A stretch of 13,834 nt of DNA, taken from contig JAOAPP010000242.1 in the NCBI GenBank assembly GCA_025462985.1, positions 1-13,834 on the forward strand, read 5' to 3'. How positions within the stretch are numbered: position 1 is the first letter of the stretch; every line of letters starts with the position of its first letter. This DNA is from Bryobacterales bacterium (GTDB taxonomy: Bacteria; Acidobacteriota; Terriglobia; Bryobacterales; Bryobacteraceae). Below, in pieces: positions 1 through 6,987 of this stretch. A model generated the notes under the pieces. That model ran no database searches, was not told the DNA's origin, and worked only from the letters and a program-made list of their open reading frames with translations. A program made the translations under genes and the position numbers.

Positions 1-909
1 CGCCTCGAAACCGGCATTCATCAGCCTGGCGGGAATGACGCGGCGGCTCTTGAGAAGCAGCTCCGTTTCCGTTTGTAGCAGGACCGCTCCGATGGATAAA
101 GCCCAGGTCGGAGCCGGCAATCCAACATAGGTGGTACACCAGGCGTGGCGTAGGCACCGCATGAAAAAACGATTGGGAACAGGAAAGGGCGAACAGATGT
201 TAACCGGACCATCCAGCTCTTCATGGGCGATCAAAAACTCGATTGCGCGCACGAAATCAAACTCGTGGATCCACGATACGAACTGGTTTCCAGGCCCCGA
301 GGTGCCGCCGAGTCCCACGCGAACCAGCCGGAGCAGCGCATCGAAGACGCCGCCGGAATCCGGACTCATCACCATGGAATTACGCAGGGCTACCCTCCGG
401 GTGTGCGGAGTGTTCGGAGCGAAAAATGCACGTTCCCAACTAGTCGCGACGTCGATGGAAAACGACCATTTACCTGGAACATCGGCTTCGTTTCCACCAA
501 TCTCGCCATGTGCTTCGTCCATCACGCGATCGAGTGCGTGGCGATAGATGGTGCAGGTGCTGGCATTGAACCACATACGAGGCGGCCGTGCTGCCTGTGC
601 GATCGCTTGTCCAATAAGACCGGTCGAAATCGTACGCGAATTCTTGATTTCCCGTCGGTTTGCCGCATTATACCGGCAATTCACACTTTTGCCAGCCAGA
701 TTAATGACGAGGTCGGCGCCATCGATGTGTTTGACCCATTCACCGAGCTCCAGGCCATCCCAGAACGCGGTTTTCCACTCGGTCCGGCGCTTGTGACGAG
801 ACAGAATCGTCACCTCGTGACCCTGCTCATGAAAGTGGCGGGCAAGGATCGTTCCGACCTGCCCACTGCCGCCCGGGATGACAATGCGGAAAGGGCGGAT
901 GGACGCCAT
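1..909 (-). CDS. TIGR01777-family NAD(P)-binding epimerase (C-terminus cut by window edge)
   Basis: This is an extended short-chain dehydrogenase/reductase-fold protein of the TIGR01777 family, related to E. coli YfcH; the substrate is unknown and the protein should be cytoplasmic. I translated the reverse strand by hand: the frame is open for 303 codons from ATG 909 to base 1, so only a short C-terminal end is missing. Residues 13-19 (GGSGQVG) form the Rossmann GxxGxxG loop. Residues 70-81 (NLAGKSVNCRYN) match the family's NLAG strand, residues 210-222 match its SWIH..D.VRAI segment, and residues 289-301 (SRRVIPARL...GF) match its C-terminal block. The start is supported by an AGGAG ribosome site a few bases upstream. 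It lies 187 bases downstream of the UPF0173 gene on the same strand and may be expressed separately. Older annotations call such proteins 'cell division inhibitor SulA', which is not supported. Confidence 0.9.
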   Translation of the reverse strand, partial: MASIRPFRIVIPGGSGQVGTILARHFHEQGHEVTILSRHKRRTEWKTAFWDGLELGEWVKHIDGADLVINLAGKSVNCRYNAANRREIKNSRTISTGLIGQAIAQAARPPRMWFNASTCTIYRHALDRVMDEAHGEIGGNEADVPGKWSFSIDVATSWERAFFAPNTPHTRRVALRNSMVMSPDSGGVFDALLRLVRVGLGGTSGPGNQFVSWIHEFDFVRAIEFLIAHEELDGPVNICSPFPVPNRFFMRCLRHAWCTTYVGLPAPTWALSIGAVLLQTETELLLKSRRVIPARLMNAGFEA

Positions 910-1096
910 GTGCTCCTAATTCTAACTAATGGCAATTACCACCGCAATCGCGTCACCGTAATGTTGCAACCAGAATTGCCTGAAGCTGCCGCTGTAAACG
1001 GTCGGCCGTTTCGTCCAGTCGGTGTCGACTGCGGCGGCAGCGTACCAGCTAATAATGGCTCAGGCACGGGCAGAGACACCCGGACACCACGCATCT
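910..1096. other. Intergenic gap with no clear element
   Basis: This 187-base gap separates the UPF0173 stop from the epimerase start. On the minus strand a TAGAAT hexamer (919-924) has a TTG-containing hexamer 17 bases upstream. However, it lies directly before the AGGAG site, so transcription from it would remove that site from the message. I see no convincing terminator, RNA or small gene here. The forward reading frames that cross it are antisense to the flanking genes. Confidence 0.4.
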
Positions 1097-1792
1097 CTAC
1101 CAATTGACAGGTTGACCCTGCTTGAGTGTCCAGACCTCGACTCCATCCCTCTGGAGCTTTTGGCTCAACACTTCCGGAGTGCCGGTCAATGCCGGGAAGG
1201 TTCCGTAGTGCATCGGAATGACTCGCTTCACTTTCAGCAATCGCGCCGCGTACGCTGCTTCGTGCGGGCCCATCGTGAAATGATCTCCGATCGGCAGAAA
1301 CGCCAGCTCCGGCTCATACACCTCGTGAATCAGGGCCATATCGGAAAAGACGGTCGTGTCTCCGGCGAAGTAAGCCGGCTTTCCCTCTTTCGGCGTGATG
1401 ATGTATCCTGCCGCTTCCCCACCATAGAGACTGTTGTCTCCATCTTTTATGGAACAGCTATGCAGGGCGTGGGTCATCGTGAGCTTCGCGAACCCGAGAT
1501 CAATCGTGCCTCCCTTATTGATGCCGATGGTATTCTTGACACCCTTCTTTTCCAGCCACGCCGCGGTCTCAAATATTGCGATTACTTTCGGTTCGAATTC
1601 TTTCGACAACGGCACCACATCATTGGTGTGATCGAAATGTGCGTGCGAAATGGCGATCGCGTCCGCCTTGTTGATTTTGTAACCCTTCGGGTATGCAGGA
1701 TTTCCTTCGATCCAGGGGTCGAGGATCAGGACTTCGCCCGATGCGAAGCGCAATTCGAAAGTGGAATGTCCCAGCCATGTTATCTGTGTCAT
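1097..1792 (-). CDS. UPF0173 metal-dependent hydrolase (metallo-beta-lactamase fold)
   Basis: This is a 231-residue cytoplasmic hydrolase of the UPF0173 family (E. coli UlaG and YycJ belong to related metallo-beta-lactamase branches); the physiological substrate is not known. The length is the family's usual one. The metal site is complete by eye: HAHFDH at 50-55 (the HxHxDH motif), a histidine at 108 or 111, GDT at 144-146 supplying the bridging aspartate, and MHYGTFP with H195. Its ATG overlaps the stop of the upstream NagZ-type gene in an ATGA arrangement (1789-1792). No good ribosome site precedes it, so translation is probably coupled to that gene. A role in peptidoglycan or amino-sugar metabolism is possible from this pairing but is only inferred. 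Confidence 0.93.
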   Translation of the reverse strand: MTQITWLGHSTFELRFASGEVLILDPWIEGNPAYPKGYKINKADAIAISHAHFDHTNDVVPLSKEFEPKVIAIFETAAWLEKKGVKNTIGINKGGTIDLGFAKLTMTHALHSCSIKDGDNSLYGGEAAGYIITPKEGKPAYFAGDTTVFSDMALIHEVYEPELAFLPIGDHFTMGPHEAAYAARLLKVKRVIPMHYGTFPALTGTPEVLSQKLQRDGVEVWTLKQGQPVNW

Positions 1793-3588
1793 TTCGATCC
1801 GTTAGATGCCAGCCCATGCCGGTCTGGTACAACTATGCCATCGCCCACCTTGGCAACTCCGGGGATGGAGACGGGGAGTTTTCCCGTGATCGCAATCTCG
1901 CCGAGAATCGCCTTCGCGACAGCGGTTTCAGACGAGGCTGCTGTGCTGAATGCCGCGGCGTAAGTTGAGAGATCTGGAAAGCTCGACAGCAGATAGGGGT
2001 TCCCGAGAGAGAACAATGCGACAGGAACAAGCCCATGCACCATCTGATTCAAGAAGGCATTCAGTCCCCCTTCCATCGCGACACTTCCCCGGTTCGCCGA
2101 AACCGTGACGAAGGCCGCGGCGTAAATCTGTTTGCAATGCGCCGCGGTGTCGGTCGCAACGGCCGAGAGTACAGAGTCTGGCATGCTCGAGTTCGTCACA
2201 TACACCTTCACGGCAGGCATTCCGTGCTGCACTGCCCTGACCAGGGCTTCGCCTCGCGAGGTGAACTGATACTCGTTCAGCAACACGAGGCAGGAGCCGT
2301 CGTCAGTGGGAGCGGGCAGCAGATGCTTATCGTCTTTGACGAGCGTGATGGCCTTCTCCGCCACATGCTCTGCGAGTTGGTCGAGTTCATCGGCCTGCAG
2401 GTCGTCCGTGATCGAATCCAGTTTCACGAAGCGACCGCGATAGAGTCCAAGCTTTTGCTTTGCGGCGAGTACCTTCGATGCACTCTCGTCTATGCGCTTG
2501 CGAGTGAGTCTCCCTGACGCGATTGCGGCTTCGATGGCCTTGATGCTTGCATCGGGATCCAGCGGCATCAACAAAACATCGGCGCCCGCTTCAATTGCGC
2601 GCACCGCTGCCTCTCCAGGCGAAAACAGTGACGCTACGCCCTGCATCTCCAAGGCATCAGTCACGACCAGGCCCTTGTACCCCAGCTCTTCCTTGAGGAG
2701 GCCTGTCAGCACTTTCCGCGAAAGCGTCGCCGGAATTTTTTCCGGCTCGACCGACGGCACTGCCAAATGAGCTGTCATGATCGAATCCACACCGTGCTGA
2801 ATGGCCGCACGAAAAGGAACGAGCTCGATCGATTCGATACGCTCTTTCGGCTGATCGAGCGTGGCCAGTTGCATGTGACTGTCCTGCGACGTGTCCCCGT
2901 GCCCCGGGAAATGTTTCGCGGAAAGAAGAACGTACGTGTTTGGATCGCTATGCGCACCATCAATGAATGCCGAGACTTCCTCGGCCACCGCGGCCGGGTC
3001 TTCTCCAAACGACCGCATGTTGATGATCGGGTTTAAGGGATTATTGTTGACGTCGGCGTCCGGCGCGAATACCCAGTTCACTCCAAGCGCTCGCGCCTCA
3101 TGTGCCGTTGCCGACCCTAGCTGCCGGATTGCGTTCATATCGCGCGCCGCGCCGAACGCCATCAGGTATGGGAACTTGGCAGTCTCAGCAACACGCATGG
3201 ACGCGCCGCGTTCGAAATCAGAACCTACCAGCAGCGGCGTTTTTGCCAGATGCTGCATGCGATTGATGAACACCGCCATCTCAAACGGCTGCGCGGGAAT
3301 GATGTTGCCGTCTTTGATACGCCCGGCCACGATGAAGCCGCCTACGTGATCGATCTGGATCCAGCGAAGAAAGCGCTTGTACTCGGCCTGGTCGCTCGGC
3401 GGATAGTCGCCGTAACCGCGCACGACAAGCAGTTGCGCAATGCGGTCGTGAAGAGTGAGAGACCGGAGCAGCGGAGAGCTCGTCGAAGTGCGTGCTCCAG
3501 CCGGCTTGGGGATGGGGCGCACAGCAGCGCGGGAGTACGCAGCAATCGAACAACACGAGAGCAGCGCGACAAGAGTGGATCGCACCAT
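1789..3588 (-). CDS. nagZ: Exported two-domain beta-N-acetylhexosaminidase, glycoside hydrolase family 3
   Basis: The predicted enzyme removes N-acetylglucosamine from peptidoglycan-derived muropeptides or related glycans. Numbering from ATG 3588 (599 residues), residues 1-22 look like a Sec signal peptide with hydrophobic core LVALLSCCSIAA. The GH3 catalytic domain follows, with RSFGEDP at 192-198 and the NagZ signature KHFPGHGDTSQDSH at 225-238. In that signature the Asp-Ser-His triplet supplies the acid/base dyad (D236, H238). The nucleophile D311 lies in VVTDALEMQG. A second, C-terminal GH3-type domain occupies roughly 395-590. E. coli NagZ is a cytoplasmic single-domain protein of about 340 residues, so this resembles the exported two-domain B. 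subtilis type instead. A TTG codon at 3597 is an alternative start; neither has an ideal ribosome site (GGTGAG sits very close to the ATG). It follows the response-regulator gene by under 40 bases. Confidence 0.9.
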   Translation of the reverse strand: MVRSTLVALLSCCSIAAYSRAAVRPIPKPAGARTSTSSPLLRSLTLHDRIAQLLVVRGYGDYPPSDQAEYKRFLRWIQIDHVGGFIVAGRIKDGNIIPAQPFEMAVFINRMQHLAKTPLLVGSDFERGASMRVAETAKFPYLMAFGAARDMNAIRQLGSATAHEARALGVNWVFAPDADVNNNPLNPIINMRSFGEDPAAVAEEVSAFIDGAHSDPNTYVLLSAKHFPGHGDTSQDSHMQLATLDQPKERIESIELVPFRAAIQHGVDSIMTAHLAVPSVEPEKIPATLSRKVLTGLLKEELGYKGLVVTDALEMQGVASLFSPGEAAVRAIEAGADVLLMPLDPDASIKAIEAAIASGRLTRKRIDESASKVLAAKQKLGLYRGRFVKLDSITDDLQADELDQLAEHVAEKAITLVKDDKHLLPAPTDDGSCLVLLNEYQFTSRGEALVRAVQHGMPAVKVYVTNSSMPDSVLSAVATDTAAHCKQIYAAAFVTVSANRGSVAMEGGLNAFLNQMVHGLVPVALFSLGNPYLLSSFPDLSTYAAAFSTAASSETAVAKAILGEIAITGKLPVSIPGVAKVGDGIVVPDRHGLASNGSK

Positions 3589-3626
3589 TCTCACCAATAT
3601 ATGCTTGCCGCTACAGATTCTTGTTT

Positions 3627-4037
3627 TTAGGACTGACCTGCGCTGCGTGCACGAAGCTTTGTCCGCGACGACGCGGCTGGCTTCTTCGGATTCAAGAATC
3701 GATTCGTTTGCCGGAGAAGAGTCGAAATCTCATTCGCACTCTTCTGGATCACAGAATCTGCCCCGGTATTTTCAGGACGCAGACCTATACTTTCCACAAA
3801 GCCACTCAGCAGGATAATCGGATTTGCGAACTCGCGGCGGCGCAGTTCGGCAATCAACTCCAGGCCGTCCATTGGCCACATCTTATAGTCGGTAATAACC
3901 AAATCGAAAATTTGCTTTTCCACCCACTGTAAAGCGTCGGCGCCGCAATGAGCCGGCACCACTTGATAACCCAACTCTTCGAGTACGGATTGTCGCGCAA
4001 GCACGCCGTCCCGGTTGTCGTCAACAAGCAGGATCAT
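3627..4037 (-). CDS. Stand-alone response-regulator receiver protein
   Basis: This is a single receiver (CheY-like) domain that would accept phosphate from a histidine kinase; no kinase is in the window. Numbering from ATG 4037 (136 residues), D6-D7 form the acidic pair, D50 in VITDYKMWPMDG is the phosphorylated aspartate, S78 in ILLSG is the switch residue and K99 is the conserved lysine. There is no DNA-binding or enzymatic output domain, only a tail from about 113 rich in lysine, arginine, proline and serine. The start at 4037 was chosen because MILLVDD begins exactly at the first receiver strand. In-frame ATGs at 4085 and 4076 would add up to 16 residues of low information, and 4085 lies almost at the predicted transcription start. 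None of these starts has a clear ribosome site. It sits just upstream of the NagZ-type gene and may be co-transcribed with it. Confidence 0.85.
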   Translation of the reverse strand: MILLVDDNRDGVLARQSVLEELGYQVVPAHCGADALQWVEKQIFDLVITDYKMWPMDGLELIAELRRREFANPIILLSGFVESIGLRPENTGADSVIQKSANEISTLLRQTNRFLNPKKPAASSRTKLRARSAGQS

Positions 4038-4089
4038 GGCGGAGTTGCGAGGGGGATTTGAACGAGAGAATCGCATCCAGACCATGTGA

Positions 4090-4118
4090 AGTTAACAGAC
4101 GCTTCTTGCGAGTGTCAA
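4090..4118 (-). promoter_or_regulatory. Predicted sigma-70-type promoter for the response regulator
   Basis: On the minus strand a perfect TTGACA (4113-4118) is followed after exactly 17 bases by TTAACT (4090-4095), a moderate -10 hexamer. Transcription would begin close to the in-frame ATG at 4085. This favours the internal ATG 4037 with a leader of about 45 bases, or a leaderless start at 4085. The promoter is predicted by eye only. Confidence 0.5.
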
Positions 4119-4123
4119 TTGAC
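4114..4123. repeat. Perfect 10-base palindrome over the -35 hexamer
   Basis: GTCAATTGAC is fully self-complementary and overlaps the TTGACA of the predicted response-regulator promoter. Its position would suit a repressor site, but a 10-base palindrome can occur by chance and no second copy was seen nearby. Confidence 0.3.
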
Positions 4124-4211
4124 TTCTATCGCTATCAAATGACGACAGATTCAGTACTTGACACCTTTCGGGCTGGTGCGCGCAATCAGCGCCGGCCGAC
4201 GTTCACGGCAA

Positions 4212-5348
4212 CTACTCTACGTCGCGAGGCGCTTTATAACCGGCCTTGGCTAGAACTTGATACTTGATGTTCTTGCCTTTCTGATTCGTGATACGAAGAG
4301 GCTCGTTCGTTGCCGGATTAATCAGCTCAACTTTGATGCGCCGAAACCTTCCGTCTTTCGCAACGTTCGTAGGATGATATGCGAGCGAATACTGATTCCG
4401 AAGCGAATCTTCGATCTGCCGGTAGATGGATGGATACTCGCCGATGAAGCGCGGGAAGAAGGATTGCCCTCCAGTCTCTTTCGCGAATGTTTTCATTTCA
4501 TTGTCTGCCTGCAGAAAAGTCATATCGGCACCGCCACCCATGCCGCGCGATTCCGCCATCATGCGGGCCACCTGCAGCGTACTGATCGTATAAATCGGTA
4601 CACCCGCTTCCTGCAACTGCTTTCGAGCCTGGTCAAAGGTGATTTTGCTGAAAGTGTCGATCCCGCTCGCTACCAGTAAAATCGCCTTCCGGCCTTCGAT
4701 TCCCGACATCCGGTCCGCCATATCAGTGAGCGCATCGAATACGTTGGACTCACTAAAGCCGGGGATTCGAAGGCGGGACATCGCCTCTTCGGCTTTGCGC
4801 TTATCGGGCGAAAAGTCTGAGAGAATCGTCGTTCGCATGTCATATGCAACCACTGCGACGTTATCCTCCGGCTTCAGGGTCTCCAGAAACCCGTAGGAAG
4901 CCTGAAGTGTTTCGTACCAGCCGTAGCTCCAAAACGCCTGGAACCTCCCGCTAAACTCGATCACCATGCAAATCGTCATGGGCGCCTCGCTCTGCCCGAA
5001 GTGCGCGATCTGCTGGGGTACGCCGTCCTCTACAACCCGAAAATTCCCTTCCGGGATCTTGGGAATAAAATGGCCCCTGTCATCAAGGATCGAAACATCC
5101 ACATTCACAGTAGTCGCATTGGACCGGAACGTGGTGGTGTCCTGGGGCGGAACATCCTTCTTCTTGTATTCGGAAGGGATTGATCTTTCATCCTCAGGTA
5201 CCGGAGCATTATCCGGCTTCCTCGGCTTTGCAACTGAATCGCTGTTGGGCGATTGCGGCCCCTCCTGGGCGAGAGCGACCGGCGATACCAGTCCCACTGA
5301 GAGAACAACTGCTCCAGCGAAAGCAGCAAGCAAAGAACGAAACTTCAT
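4212..5348 (-). CDS. Secreted VWFA-related acidobacterial protein with degenerate metal site
   Basis: This is a 378-residue secreted protein of the VWFA-related acidobacterial type (TIGR03436-like); the function of these proteins is unknown, and adhesion or protein-protein contact is presumed from the fold. Numbering is from ATG 5348. Residues 1-28 are a signal peptide ending ...PVALAQ, and 30-75 are a proline- and charge-rich linker. Residues 80-118 form a beta-rich segment (VNVDVSILDD...RVVEDGV) typical of the family, and 124-330 the VWA domain. The first MIDAS motif, normally DxSxS, reads E131-F-S133-G-R135; the later aspartate (D231 in SGIDTFS) is kept. An in-frame ATG at 5387 lies inside the rhomboid gene and precedes the signal peptide awkwardly, whereas 5348 has GGGGTGA just upstream. 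The gene begins 19 bases after the rhomboid stop, so the two are likely co-transcribed. Confidence 0.88.
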   Translation of the reverse strand: MKFRSLLAAFAGAVVLSVGLVSPVALAQEGPQSPNSDSVAKPRKPDNAPVPEDERSIPSEYKKKDVPPQDTTTFRSNATTVNVDVSILDDRGHFIPKIPEGNFRVVEDGVPQQIAHFGQSEAPMTICMVIEFSGRFQAFWSYGWYETLQASYGFLETLKPEDNVAVVAYDMRTTILSDFSPDKRKAEEAMSRLRIPGFSESNVFDALTDMADRMSGIEGRKAILLVASGIDTFSKITFDQARKQLQEAGVPIYTISTLQVARMMAESRGMGGGADMTFLQADNEMKTFAKETGGQSFFPRFIGEYPSIYRQIEDSLRNQYSLAYHPTNVAKDGRFRRIKVELINPATNEPLRITNQKGKNIKYQVLAKAGYKAPRDVE

Positions 5349-5367
5349 GGCTTCACCCCACTCCGGG

Positions 5368-6117
5368 TCAATGAACCCAGCGATCACGATTGGAGTCCTG
5401 CTTCTTGAGGTAGACCTGGAACTTCTTTTTGGCTCGGCGCAGTTTCCAGTCCTTGTAGCCCGCCAGAACGGGCTTGCGCACTTGCGATTGCAGCCTTCTT
5501 CCCCTTAATAGCAGGTATCCGGCAGCCAAGCCGCCCAGTGAGGAAACCACAGCCACGCCGCCTTGCCCTCCAACGGTCGCCATGTACGACTGCAAGAACA
5601 CGATGGCCCCAATGATCATGACGAAGTACTTGGACTTCATCGGGATCAGAAAACCAAAGAGCATCGTCTGGTCTGGGAACATGAGCCCGTAAGCGATCAG
5701 AATCCCATACACGGCGCCACTCGATCCAGCCGCAACTTCGCCCGTAGCGTGAAATAGGAACGCGCAGACCAGGAAGGTAAGGCCTGCCAGGACCCCGCAC
5801 GAGAGATAGAAGCGCAGGAAGCGGGTCGTACCCCAGAGTCGCTCGAGCTCCGCCCCAAACATCCAGAGGGCCAGCATGTTCCACAACGTGTTCAGCATTC
5901 CCACGTTGATGAACATGTAGGTCACCAACTGCCAGACCTCGTATCCCCTCGCAACCTCACTGGGCACGAGCATGAGGTGGCGCAGGAATAGGGGGCCGCG
6001 CAGGAAGAAGTTGATCAGAAAGGTCCCGACGTTGACGACCAGGAGCCACTTCAGACCAACTGGGAACCGATTGGAAGGGATGTACCGATTCACGTAAGAA
6101 CGCGAGCTGTAAGGCAT
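5368..6117 (-). CDS. Rhomboid-family membrane protein, predicted protease-dead
   Basis: This is a 249-residue polytopic inner-membrane protein of the rhomboid intramembrane protease family. Numbering is from ATG 6117. About six hydrophobic helices can be seen: near 23-39, 60-90, 103-122, 130-147, 162-178 and 188-204. The serine motif GSSG is present at 131-134 (S133), and the second-helix motif reads N76-TLW-N80 where active rhomboids usually have HxxxN. The last motif, normally HxGG, reads S193-LGG, so the catalytic histidine is missing. The C-terminal tail from about 205 is strongly basic (RRLQSQVRKP, LRRAKKK) and should be cytosolic. A TTG start at 6186 would add 23 residues; ATG 6117 was preferred because it is the first ATG, although its ribosome site is weak. 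It is followed directly by the secreted VWA gene, a possible partner. It could be a pseudoprotease that binds or chaperones membrane clients. Confidence 0.87.
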   Translation of the reverse strand: MPYSSRSYVNRYIPSNRFPVGLKWLLVVNVGTFLINFFLRGPLFLRHLMLVPSEVARGYEVWQLVTYMFINVGMLNTLWNMLALWMFGAELERLWGTTRFLRFYLSCGVLAGLTFLVCAFLFHATGEVAAGSSGAVYGILIAYGLMFPDQTMLFGFLIPMKSKYFVMIIGAIVFLQSYMATVGGQGGVAVVSSLGGLAAGYLLLRGRRLQSQVRKPVLAGYKDWKLRRAKKKFQVYLKKQDSNRDRWVH

Positions 6118-6213
6118 CGACTGTCGGAAAATCCTTGTTCTGAGAATACCAGAGGTTTCAAACTTCAGTAGAGCTCCGCAACGCAATTACGTGAATCAGG
6201 ATATACCGAAAAG

Positions 6214-6549
6214 TTATTGTCGCGTACGCCTCTTGAGCACATCAGAAGCGACATGGACCAGGATGGCGATTCCCAGCCAGACCAGCCAGTTCGAAAGCGG
6301 GCCGGAGGAGTAGAGGAACGATCCCGTCCAACCCATGTTTCCAGCCAGACTCCAGGCAGCCAGAGCATACGCCGAAAACACGGCTGGCCCCATCAATGCC
6401 GACACGACGGAGCCAAATCGCTGAGCCGTATCGACTGCCAAAGACCCGGCGCGGGCCAACACCCCGCCAACAGTCTGTACTACCTCGTTGCTCCACGTCC
6501 GCTGCGGTTCCACCTGGACCGCCACGGCTGTGTTCTGCGGTTCTGACAT
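6214..6549 (-). CDS. Small two-helix membrane protein, paralogue A
   Basis: The function of this 111-residue protein is not recognised. Residues 1-45 are polar and probably cytosolic. Two hydrophobic segments follow, at about 52-70 and 85-103, and the tail is basic (LKRRTRQ). The stretch from P55 onward aligns without gaps to the neighbouring protein at 6667-6987, sharing W66, W74-T75, F78, G83, S86, W88 and V90-W91. The connecting loop between the helices carries most of the conserved aromatics. The ATG at 6549 is preceded by AAGGAA about nine bases upstream. It lies 96 bases upstream of the rhomboid gene on the same strand and 117 bases after its paralogue, with its own predicted promoter. 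Confidence 0.75.
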   Translation of the reverse strand: MSEPQNTAVAVQVEPQRTWSNEVVQTVGGVLARAGSLAVDTAQRFGSVVSALMGPAVFSAYALAAWSLAGNMGWTGSFLYSSGPLSNWLVWLGIAILVHVASDVLKRRTRQ

Positions 6550-6589
6550 TCTTCAAAGTTCCTTGTCGCGGTTTTTGGATGCACGTGAA

Positions 6590-6609
6590 GTTCCGAAAGT
6601 TACCGGAAC
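6590..6609. repeat. Inverted repeat, possible operator
   Basis: GTTCCG (6590-6595) and CGGAAC (6604-6609) are perfect inverted arms around an 8-base centre. They lie immediately downstream of the predicted -10 element for paralogue A, in the leader before its ribosome site. A further AGTTCC half-copy occurs at 6557-6562. A repressor site or a small leader hairpin is possible. Confidence 0.35.
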
Positions 6610-6610
6610 C

Positions 6611-6638
6611 CATATACTCCCCAATGGTTTACGCGCAA
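6611..6638 (-). promoter_or_regulatory. Predicted promoter for paralogue A (possibly rhomboid and VWA genes too)
   Basis: On the minus strand TTGCGC (6633-6638) is followed after 16 bases by TATATG (6611-6616). The hexamers are imperfect but well placed, about 60 bases upstream of the ATG at 6549. The call is by eye; transcripts may read on into the rhomboid and VWA genes, because no terminator is seen in the 96-base gap. Confidence 0.4.
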
Positions 6639-6666
6639 TCGGCCGGCAATTTAGGTCAAAAGCCTG

Positions 6667-6987
6667 TCAATAGGTGGAATTCTCATCAATGACAGCGTAA
6701 CGGTCTAACAACCGTGCCACGAGCAGTAATACGCCAGCAGTACAGATCCAGACTTGCCAATGCGAGAAGAGTCCGTGCGGAAGGAAAAACTCTCGCGTCC
6801 ATTTCAGGTCGGACGTAATGATCCAGAGCCCCATCGTGAATGCCAACAAGGCCGAAGGGGTAAGCAAAACGGCCGTGATCAGGGCCACCGTCTCCAGCCT
6901 GATCTCCTTCACCGAACTGAGGGATCGCAAGTGCATTCCCGGACGGCTCGTCCCGGTCCGTCTACTCCATTGAATGCGAACCAGCAT
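6667..6987 (-). CDS. Small two-helix membrane protein, paralogue B
   Basis: The function of this 106-residue protein is not recognised. After a basic N-terminus of about 30 residues come two hydrophobic segments, about 32-58 and 74-94, then a short polar tail. Residues from P44 match paralogue A (6214-6549) with a constant offset of 11 and no gaps: W55, W63-T64, F67, G72, S75, W77, V79-W80 and R96 are shared. The start is uncertain. ATG 6987 is the first ATG after the divergent neighbour's start, but no clear ribosome site precedes it; ATG 6936 would give an 89-residue protein that keeps both helices. It diverges from the oxidoreductase gene, with 72 bases between the two starts. Confidence 0.68.
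   Translation of the reverse strand: MLVRIQWSRRTGTSRPGMHLRSLSSVKEIRLETVALITAVLLTPSALLAFTMGLWIITSDLKWTREFFLPHGLFSHWQVWICTAGVLLLVARLLDRYAVIDENSTY

Noticed and set aside
223..1963. Two long plus-strand open frames (223-1107 and 1022-1963)
   Set aside because: They run opposite the epimerase, UPF0173 and NagZ genes, whose motifs are clear on the minus strand; the forward translations show no domain.
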